From: Thermomicrobiales bacterium
Lineage (GTDB): Bacteria; Chloroflexota; Chloroflexia; Thermomicrobiales; UBA6265
DNA: 35,937 bases
Reading direction: 5' to 3'
NCBI GenBank assembly: GCA_020853615.1
Contig: JADYYO010000016.1
Coordinates: 1-35,937, forward strand
Shown: positions 1-5,890 of the stretch, in pieces
Layout: every line of letters begins with the position of its first letter
Numbering within the stretch: the first letter of the stretch is position 1
The notes under the pieces: generated by a model
What the model saw: only the letters and a program-made list of their open reading frames with translations
Database searches by the model: none
Told to the model about the DNA's origin: nothing
Translations under genes and position numbers: made by a program

Positions 1-297
1 CTCGAGCTGGGGCGCAACCTCTCCGGCGTCTCCGGCCGGCAGCGCGGAGCCCGCCGCGGCTGGCCCTGGCGGCGAAGCCGCGACCTCGACGCCACGCCGG
101 TCCCCGCGCCGCCGAACCCGGTCGAGACCGACGCCCTCCTCGCCGCCTGGGCGCCGGCTATCGAGGGCGCCGGGTCGGAGGAACCCTCGCCGCTCGATGC
201 GCTGGAGCGGGACCTGGAGCGCTCCTGGGAGGAGGAGCCGGAGCCGCGTGAGCGCGTCCGCGATCTCGTGACGACAGGCGGAGGCCGTAATGCCTGA
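1..297 (+). CDS. C-terminal end of a probable CpaE/TadZ-type pilus ATPase (partial)
   Basis: An open frame enters from the left edge in frame 1 and ends at TGA 295-297. The visible 98 residues are a charged, Arg-rich stretch (LELGRNLSG, then RRGWPWRRSRD) followed by an acidic tail rich in Glu and Pro. No catalytic motif lies in this piece. Its stop overlaps the ATG of the next gene by 8 bases (290-297), so it is translationally coupled to the Tad ATPase. In Tad/Flp pilus operons the gene just before tadA/cpaF is commonly the MinD-like localisation ATPase CpaE/TadZ, and a charged disordered tail would suit that. The identity rests on position only; the reading frame and coupling are seen directly. 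Confidence 0.5.
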   Translation, partial: LELGRNLSGVSGRQRGARRGWPWRRSRDLDATPVPAPPNPVETDALLAAWAPAIEGAGSEEPSPLDALERDLERSWEEEPEPRERVRDLVTTGGGRNA

Positions 298-1903
298 TCG
301 GATGCCTGGCGGCGCGAAGCTGCAGCAGCCCTCCCTGCGCGACTACCTGCTGACGCGCAAGCCAGCCACCGCGCCGGCGAGCCACCCGGCCCCGGAGACG
401 TCCACGGGCGCCGCCGTGCTGGAGGCTCCTCCTCCTCACCGCCCTGAGCCGGAGATCGAGCCGCGCCCGCGCCCGGCCATGATGAACGGGCGGGCGGCGG
501 TCCCGGTCGAGCAGGTCGGGAGGGCGCTCAGCCGCGACGCGGAGCGGCTCCGCTACCGCCTCTACGACCGGCTGATGCAGGAGCTCGACGCGCAGCGGGT
601 CGCCGCGCAGACGAACGAGGCCGAGCACCGGCAGGCGATCGAGGACGCCATCGAGGAGCTGATCAAGCAGAGCGACGTCGAGCTGGCCCGGCCCGAGGTG
701 CTGACGCTGATGCGCGAGATCGCCGACGAGATCATCGCCTTCGGCCCGATCACGGCCCTGCTGCAGGACGACTCGATCTCCGAGGTGATGGTCAACGGCC
801 CGGAGGATGTCTTCTTCGAGCGGAAGGGGATGCTCTACCGCTCGGAGCGGACCTTCCGCGACGACGAGCACGTCAAGCGGATCATCGACCGCATCGTGCA
901 GCCGCTGGGGCGGCGCATCGACGAGTCGTCGCCGATGGTCGACACCCGCCTGCTGGATGGCTCGCGCGTCAACGCCATCATCCCGCCGCTGGCCGTCAAG
1001 GGGCCGTCGCTGACGATCCGCAAGTTCTCCAAGCACAAGCTGACCGACCGCGACCTGATCCGCTTCGGCGCGATGACCGAGGAGCTGGCGGAGTTCCTGC
1101 GCGGCTGCGTCGGCAGCAAGCTGAACATCCTCGTCTCGGGGGGGACCGGCTCGGGCAAGACGACCTTCCTCAACATGCTCGCCGCCTACATCCCGCCGCG
1201 CGAGCGGATCGTCACCATCGAGGACCCGGCCGAGCTGCAACTGTCGCAGGAGAACTGGGTCAGCCTCGAGACGCGCCCGGTCAACATCGAGGGGAAGGGG
1301 CTCGTCACCCAGCGCGATCTGGTCAAGAACTCGCTGCGCATGCGCCCCGACCGGGTGATCATCGGCGAGTGCCGCGGCAGCGAGGCGTTCGACATGCTGC
1401 AGGCGATGAACACCGGCCACGACGGCTCGCTGACGACGATCCACGCCAACACCCCGCGCGATGCGATCAGCCGCGTCGAGAACATGGTCCTGATGGCGAA
1501 CCTCGACCTGCCGGCGAAGGCGATTCGCGAGCAGATCGCCTCGGCGATCCACCTGGTGATCCAGTTGTCGCGCCTCAGCGATGGCTCGCGCCGCGTCACC
1601 CACGTCACCGAGATCGTCGGCATGGAGCAGGAGATCATCTCCATGCAGGAGATCTTCGTCTTCCGCCGCTACGGGCTGGACGAGAACGACAAGGTGATCG
1701 GGGCGCTGGAGCCGACCGGCATCCGCCCGATGTGCGCCGAGAAGCTGGAGCTCTTCGGCTACCCGATGGCGCCGGAGCTCTTCGCCACGCTCGAGAGCCG
1801 GTCGCTCCGCGCCAGCGGCCTCCGCCCCGACTCGGACGAGATGCTCAATGCGCTCGGCCAGTCGGCGCCGCCCGAGCTCTTCGCCACGCCCGATCGGCAC
1901 TGA
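290..1903 (+). CDS. tadA: Tad/Flp pilus assembly secretion ATPase TadA/CpaF
   Basis: This is a 537-residue cytoplasmic secretion ATPase that powers Tad (type IVc) pilus extension. A Pro-rich variable N-terminus of about 80 residues precedes the conserved N-terminal domain (from about 95) and the RecA-like ATPase. Walker A is GGTGSGKTT with Lys290. The Asp box (TIEDPAELQ), the Walker B region with Glu360 (RVIIGECRG) and the His box (GHDGSLTTIHANTP) are all present and in order. The C-terminal half reads as a standard CpaF family member (REQIASAIHLVIQ), and the length is normal. ATG at 290 overlaps the preceding stop. tadB follows after 8 bases. The protein should form a hexamer at the inner face of the membrane with TadB and TadC. 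Confidence 0.96.
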   Translation: MPDRMPGGAKLQQPSLRDYLLTRKPATAPASHPAPETSTGAAVLEAPPPHRPEPEIEPRPRPAMMNGRAAVPVEQVGRALSRDAERLRYRLYDRLMQELDAQRVAAQTNEAEHRQAIEDAIEELIKQSDVELARPEVLTLMREIADEIIAFGPITALLQDDSISEVMVNGPEDVFFERKGMLYRSERTFRDDEHVKRIIDRIVQPLGRRIDESSPMVDTRLLDGSRVNAIIPPLAVKGPSLTIRKFSKHKLTDRDLIRFGAMTEELAEFLRGCVGSKLNILVSGGTGSGKTTFLNMLAAYIPPRERIVTIEDPAELQLSQENWVSLETRPVNIEGKGLVTQRDLVKNSLRMRPDRVIIGECRGSEAFDMLQAMNTGHDGSLTTIHANTPRDAISRVENMVLMANLDLPAKAIREQIASAIHLVIQLSRLSDGSRRVTHVTEIVGMEQEIISMQEIFVFRRYGLDENDKVIGALEPTGIRPMCAEKLELFGYPMAPELFATLESRSLRASGLRPDSDEMLNALGQSAPPELFATPDRH

Positions 1904-1911
1904 GGCAGGTG

Positions 1912-2892
1912 ATGGTTCTGGATCGCCTCATGAGCCTCGATGCAGCCGTGGTCGCCACCGTCTTCTGGGCGGTCTTCGCCCTGACGGTCGCCCTCTTCCG
2001 GCTCGACGCCCGCAAGTCGACGCGGCTGCAGGCGCGGCTCGCCCGGCATGCCTACCGCGTCCAGAGCGCCGCGCCGCAGCGGATCAGCCGCGTGCGGGTG
2101 CTGGGCCGCTCGCCGGGGTGCCGGCTGCCCCTGCTCGACCGCTTCGCCTTCACGCGCAAGGCCGAGGTCGATCTGCGCTACGCCAACGTGCAGATGGGGG
2201 TTACCCGCTACCTCCTCATCCGCTCCGGGGCAGCGGCGGTCGCCTTCGCCGCCCTCCTGCTCGTCACCCGCTCGCCGCTTGGGGCGGCGGTCGCGGCGGT
2301 GGTCGGCTTCATGATCCCGCGGTTCGTCCTGCGCAAGAAGGGGGCGCGCCGCTCGGCCGCCTTCGAGAATCTGCTGGCGGAGACGCTCGATCTGCTGGTC
2401 GGCTCGCTGCGCGCCGGGCAGGGGCTGGTGCAGGCGGTCGAATCGATCTCGTACGAGCAGCCGGAGCCGATGCGCTCCGAGCTGCGCCGCATCGTCGGCC
2501 AGGTCAACATGGGGGTCAGCATCACCGACGCGATGGAGGGGCTGACGACCCGCTTCGACAGCCGCGATGTCGACCTGCTCGCCGCCGCGATCGCCATCAA
2601 CCGGGAGACGGGCGGCAACCTGACCGAGGTGCTGGAGCGGCTGGCCAGGACGGTCCGGCAGCGGCGCGAGATCCGGGCCGAGGCGCGCTCGCTGACGGCC
2701 GCGCCGCGCGCGACCGGCTACATCCTGGCGATCCTCCCCTTCGCCATCACCGGCTACACGGTCGCCATCAGCCCGATCTACCGGGAGCAACTCCTCTTCG
2801 CGCCGCTGGGGCGGCTCCTCCTCATCGGCTCGATCGTCTGGTCGCTGGTCGGCTTCGTCATCTCGCAGAAGCTGGCCAAGGCGGAGTACTAG
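1912..2892 (+). CDS. tadB: Tad pilus inner-membrane platform protein TadB
   Basis: This 326-residue protein belongs to the GspF/TadB family of membrane platform proteins. There is an N-terminal hydrophobic helix (about residues 10-28), a second hydrophobic block (about 105-145), a cytoplasmic T2SSF domain with the signature RAGQGLVQAVESIS, then GGNLTEVLERLARTVRQR, and two C-terminal helices ending in SLVGFVISQKLAKAEY. The chosen ATG at 1912 sits 8 bases after the tadA stop with GAGGCAGG just upstream. GTG 1909 and ATG 1930 are possible alternatives. An in-frame extension upstream of 1912 lies over tadA and looks like out-of-frame tadA coding sequence. TadB should work with TadC as the membrane base that TadA drives. 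Confidence 0.93.
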   Translation: MVLDRLMSLDAAVVATVFWAVFALTVALFRLDARKSTRLQARLARHAYRVQSAAPQRISRVRVLGRSPGCRLPLLDRFAFTRKAEVDLRYANVQMGVTRYLLIRSGAAAVAFAALLLVTRSPLGAAVAAVVGFMIPRFVLRKKGARRSAAFENLLAETLDLLVGSLRAGQGLVQAVESISYEQPEPMRSELRRIVGQVNMGVSITDAMEGLTTRFDSRDVDLLAAAIAINRETGGNLTEVLERLARTVRQRREIRAEARSLTAAPRATGYILAILPFAITGYTVAISPIYREQLLFAPLGRLLLIGSIVWSLVGFVISQKLAKAEY

Positions 2893-2944
2893 CATGACGC
2901 AACGCGATCCGGCTCCCCGCCCGAGCGCCACGATGCAACGAGGG

Positions 2945-2974
2945 TGTCATCCTGAGCGCAGCGAAGGATCTCGG
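2945..2974 (+). repeat. Dispersed intergenic repeat (CCTGAGCG-AGCGAAGGATC family)
   Basis: The core TCATCCTGAGCGCAGCGAAG runs into GATCTCGG. Related copies occur at 27362-27447 and 28187-28265. This repeat type is common in bacterial intergenic DNA and, when translated, gives a spurious HPERSEGS peptide. Here it is a single arm within the tadB-tadC gap. Confidence 0.7.
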
Positions 2975-3000
2975 CTCCCCAAAACCATGTCGCGCTCACT

Positions 3001-3054
3001 CTCACCCCCAACCGCCACCCAGCGGGTACCCGCTGGGTGGCGGTTGGGGGTGAG
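3001..3054. repeat. 54-bp perfect palindrome between tadB and tadC
   Basis: The left arm 3001-3027 (CTCACCCCCAACCGCCACCC then AGCGGGT) is the exact reverse complement of the right arm 3028-3054, with no spacer. In RNA the centre GGGTACCC would form a short loop on a stem of more than 20 GC-rich pairs. There is no T-run after it, so it is not a classical intrinsic terminator, but it could attenuate or stabilise operon mRNA between tadB (ends 2892) and tadC (starts 3148). The 255-bp gap containing it holds no convincing gene. Confidence 0.85.
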
Positions 3055-3147
3055 GACAGGCCGTGGCAACGCGGCGATGAATATCTGAATTCCGTATGAC
3101 ACCGCGTCCACCCGGGATGTCATCCACACGAGGGAGCGACAGCAACC

Positions 3148-4065
3148 ATGACCTTTTCCGCCCTTCTCGATCCGCTCCTGCTGGGGCCGGCGCTGGTCTT
3201 CGTGCTGGTCTTCACGCTGGCGGCCAGCGTGCCACAACGGCAGTCGCGGGTCGCGCTGCGCCTCGCACGGCACGGCGCCGGCATGCCGCTGGTGGTCCCG
3301 GCGCCCGGCCGCACCTCGCGCTGGAAGGCTCACCGGCGCCGGCCGGCGCTCCCCGACCGCCTGACCGGGCTCCTGCGCACCGAGAAGAGCACAGCGGAGG
3401 CGCGCGCGCTCCTCAACCGCGCCGGGTCGCCGATGTCGCTCGAGGCGTTCACCCGCGCGCGGCAGCTCTGCACCCTGGTGGCAGCGCCGACCTTCGCGGC
3501 GCTGGCCATTTTGGCCTTCGGCCTGACGCCGCTCGGCATCGCCGCCGCCCTGGTCGGGCTGCTCGCCGTGCCGCGCCTGCCGACGATCATGCTGAAGCGG
3601 ATCGCGAAGAAGCGCGCGCGCGAGATGGATCTCGTCATCTCCGACGTCCTCGATCTCCTGGTCGTCTGCGTCGAGGGGGGGCAGAGCCTCCCGGCGGCGC
3701 TGATGCAGGTCTCGCAGCGGATGGAGAATGTCGCCTCGGAGGAGTTCGGCCGCCTGCTGGCCGACATCAACAGCGGCATGAGCCGGCGCGACGCCTTCAC
3801 CGCCCTGGCCGACCGCTGTCAGTCGGACGCGCTCAGCGTCACCTGCACGACGGTCATCCACGCCGACAAGGTCGGCATGAGCCTGGCACAGACGCTGCGC
3901 ACGCTGAGCGACATGATGCGCACCCGCCGCCGCCAGGCGGCCGAGACGCGCGCCCGGCAGGCGCCGATCAAGATGATGCCGGTCCTCGTCGGCTTCATGC
4001 TGCCGGCGATGCTGGCGCTCCTGCTCGGGCCCGTGGCGCTCGAGGCGATGAAGGCCTTCCGCTGA
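3148..4065 (+). CDS. tadC: Tad pilus inner-membrane platform protein TadC
   Basis: This is the second GspF-family platform protein of the Tad system, 305 residues. It starts with a membrane helix (LLLGPALVFVLVFTLAAS), then has a linker, hydrophobic segments around residues 105-150 and a cytoplasmic T2SSF domain with ISDVLDLLVVCVEGGQSLPA and DALSVTCTTVIHADKVGMSL, and ends with a hydrophobic segment (MPVLVGFMLPAMLALLLGP). ATG 3148 has GAGGGAGCGACA upstream. It is separated from tadB by a 255-bp repeat-bearing gap, unusual for a gene pair normally almost contiguous. The next gene overlaps its stop codon, so the two are coupled. Confidence 0.93.
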   Translation: MTFSALLDPLLLGPALVFVLVFTLAASVPQRQSRVALRLARHGAGMPLVVPAPGRTSRWKAHRRRPALPDRLTGLLRTEKSTAEARALLNRAGSPMSLEAFTRARQLCTLVAAPTFAALAILAFGLTPLGIAAALVGLLAVPRLPTIMLKRIAKKRAREMDLVISDVLDLLVVCVEGGQSLPAALMQVSQRMENVASEEFGRLLADINSGMSRRDAFTALADRCQSDALSVTCTTVIHADKVGMSLAQTLRTLSDMMRTRRRQAAETRARQAPIKMMPVLVGFMLPAMLALLLGPVALEAMKAFR

Positions 4066-4700
4066 ACCCTCTCCCTCTCGCTGCCGTCGCTGGCGCGCTC
4101 GTCGGGTCGGCGTGCTGGGCGGCCGCGAGCCGGCTCACCGCCGGCGCGCGCACCGGCTCCCGGGATGCCCGCGCGCTCCTCCCCGTCTCCGTGCTTGCGG
4201 GGGCGGTCCTGCTCATCGTTGCCGCGCTTCGTGGCGATGGTGATCCCGCGCGGGTGGCGATCGTCGCCATCCTGGCGGCGCCGATCCTGACCACCCTCCT
4301 GACCGATCTCCTGGCGCGGCTGGTTTACCCGGTGGTCGTGCTGCCGGGGCTGCTGGCCACGCTCGCCCTCGCGGCGATTGGCGCGCCGGTCCTCCCCGCG
4401 CTGCCGGCGGCGCTCGCCACCGGGGCCATCGCGGGAAGCATTGCCGTGCTCTTCATCGCCTTCGCGCGCTGGCGCTGGCCCGAGGCGGAGGAGACGCCGC
4501 TCGGCAGCGGGGACGCGCTGATCGCGGCGACAGCCGGGGCGATGCTCGGCCCCGGCCGGGCGCCGGCGGCCCTCTTCGCCGGCATGGCGCTCGGCGCGAT
4601 GGTCGCCCTCTTCCTCGTCACTCGCCAGGCCGATCCCGAGGACCCCATCCCCTACGGCGCGTTCCTCTGCGCGGCCGCACTCGCCGCTCTGGCGCTGTGA
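4062..4700 (+). CDS. A24 family prepilin peptidase (CpaA/TadV-like), probable CTG start
   Basis: This polytopic membrane protein of about 212 residues probably cleaves and matures the Flp prepilin. The two aspartates expected for the A24 aspartyl protease family can be seen: Asp82 in TDLLARLVYPVVVLPG, which aligns with the family DxxxRxIPNxxxLPG region, and Asp151 in the GxGD motif LGSGDALIAA. At least four or five hydrophobic helices fill the rest. No ATG or GTG is available before the first helix; the first in-frame GTG (4191) would delete it. CTG 4062 overlaps the tadC stop as CTGA and has AAGG 7 bases upstream, so I choose it. Its place after tadC supports a pilus role. Function is well supported; the start is inferred. 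Confidence 0.8.
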   Translation: MNPLPLAAVAGALVGSACWAAASRLTAGARTGSRDARALLPVSVLAGAVLLIVAALRGDGDPARVAIVAILAAPILTTLLTDLLARLVYPVVVLPGLLATLALAAIGAPVLPALPAALATGAIAGSIAVLFIAFARWRWPEAEETPLGSGDALIAATAGAMLGPGRAPAALFAGMALGAMVALFLVTRQADPEDPIPYGAFLCAAALAALAL

Positions 4701-4799
4701 CGCCGGCGGGAGGCGCTGCCTTGTACCCGGCCCGGCGGACCGTCGCGGCATCGGCGTGAATTGGGGTCGCCTTCACGTGCCTGCCCGGATCGACGGACG

Positions 4800-4924
4800 G
4801 CCGTAGGGGCGACGCCTGTGTCGCCCGCCGACGCCGCACCGAACGTTCCGTCCTGGCAACGTCGTTGCCAGAAGCGCGATTTGCGGCGGATCGGCCCGGG
4901 CGGCGCAGGCGTCGCCCCTACGGC
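4800..4924. repeat. MITE-like inverted-repeat element, copy 1
   Basis: Perfect 19-bp terminal inverted repeats: 4800-4818 (GCCGTAGGGGCGACGCCTG) and 4906-4924. The centre carries a 17-nt palindrome TGGCAACGTCGTTGCCA (4854-4870). Copies 2 (9803-9936) and 3 (26750-26868) share the terminal GTAGGGGCGAC core and a 17-nt centre of the same length. There is no transposase in the element. It lies in the 403-bp gap 4701-5103 between the pilus operon and the rsbV-like gene. I see no gene in the rest of that gap; 4925-5103 must contain the promoter of the downstream pair but no clear -35/-10 pair stands out. Confidence 0.85.
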
Positions 4925-5103
4925 TGAATGGCGTCCTTCGACCACGACCGCCCTGGCGCCGGGAAGGCTTGTCGATTCGCGTCGTCTGCATCCACAATGA
5001 AAGCCGCATGAAATTGACACCGGCCGGGCCGACCGCGCGGAACGTGGCATGCTTCGGGCAGATGGGAGACAGTAAGGCTGTTCGGAGGGCAAGGTCGGAA
5101 AAT

Positions 5104-5445
5104 ATGAAGGTCAATCTGGAACCACGACACGGAGGGGTCGCGGTCGCGCGGCTGACCGGCCGGCTCGATTTCGCCTCGGCGCAGACGGCGCGCGGTGAGT
5201 TCAGCGATGCGATCGCGGCCGGCTACCCGAAGCTCGTCATCGATCTCGGCAAGATCGAGTTCGTCGATAGCGCCGGCCTCGGCTCGCTCATCGGCGGCAT
5301 GCGCCGGGCCCGGCAGGCGGGGGGCGACCTGCGCATCGCCAACCCGAACGATCAGGTCAAGACTCTCCTCTCGCTCACCTCGCTGGATCAGGTGCTGAAG
5401 GTCCACCCCACAATCGAGGAGGCCGTCATTGGCTTCTCCCGGTAA
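5104..5445 (+). CDS. STAS-domain anti-sigma factor antagonist (RsbV/SpoIIAA-like)
   Basis: This 113-residue single STAS domain acts in partner switching: when unphosphorylated it binds the anti-sigma kinase and frees the sigma factor. The phosphorylatable serine is in the classic motif FVDSAGLGSLIGG (Ser56). The beta-strand GVAVARLTGRLDF and helix GEFSDAIAAGY also match the fold. An upstream in-frame ATG (4969) exists, but the family begins close to MKVNLEPRHG, so I chose ATG 5104. The next gene, an HATPase kinase, overlaps its end by 17 bases, giving an rsbV-rsbW pair. A SpoIIE phosphatase gene converges from the other side and could dephosphorylate Ser56. The sigma factor itself is not in the window. 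Confidence 0.92.
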   Translation: MKVNLEPRHGGVAVARLTGRLDFASAQTARGEFSDAIAAGYPKLVIDLGKIEFVDSAGLGSLIGGMRRARQAGGDLRIANPNDQVKTLLSLTSLDQVLKVHPTIEEAVIGFSR

Positions 5446-5890
5446 GGACGGCGGGCTCATTCTCGACCTGCGCGTGCCGGCCACGGCCGAGGGGATGGAC
5501 AGCGTGCACGCGGCGCTCGCCGGCTGCTGGCCGACGTTGGGCCAACCGCACCTGGCGGAGAGCCGCTGGTGCGACGAGTTCAATCTCGCAGTCGCCGAGG
5601 TCGCGGCCAACATCATCCAGCACGCCCACGACCCGGAGGCGCCGTTCGTCTCCTTCGACCTCTCGCTGACGCGCTACCCGGATCGCCTGCGGGCGCGCTT
5701 CGTCGACCCGGGCGTCGTGGTCTCCACACCCACTGACCAGACCATGCCGCCGGTCGACGTCCCCTATGACGATCTGGAGGAGCGAGGGCGGGGCCTGGCA
5801 ATCGTGCAGATGACGACCGATCGCTTCGAATACCTGCGCACGGCGCAGGGCGAGAACGTCTGGGTCATCGAGAAGACCTTTCCGGTGTAG
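5429..5890 (+). CDS. Anti-sigma factor / serine kinase of the RsbW/SpoIIAB type
   Basis: This 153-residue GHKL ATPase should bind a sigma factor and phosphorylate the STAS antagonist encoded just upstream. The N box is AVAEVAANIIQHAH (Glu57, Asn61, His65) and the G box is LEERGRGLAIVQMTTDRFEY. Length is normal. The start is TTG 5429 inside the preceding gene, with GAGGAGG at 5416-5422 six bases upstream, so translation is coupled and start choice is well supported. The 3' end overlaps the end of the opposite-strand phosphatase gene by 26 bases (5865-5890). Confidence 0.92.
   Translation: MASPGKDGGLILDLRVPATAEGMDSVHAALAGCWPTLGQPHLAESRWCDEFNLAVAEVAANIIQHAHDPEAPFVSFDLSLTRYPDRLRARFVDPGVVVSTPTDQTMPPVDVPYDDLEERGRGLAIVQMTTDRFEYLRTAQGENVWVIEKTFPV

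Noticed and set aside
158-1900. A 580-codon minus-strand open frame opposite tadA.
   Set aside because: It is antisense to a clear TadA ATPase; its composition (Arg, Ala, Asp, Leu runs) is the mirror of high-GC coding DNA and no motif is seen.
2894-3088. A 64-codon plus-strand frame between tadB and tadC containing a CHPERSEGS peptide.
   Set aside because: It is the translation of the dispersed CCTGAGCG/GAAGGATC repeat plus the palindrome, a well-known source of false genes.
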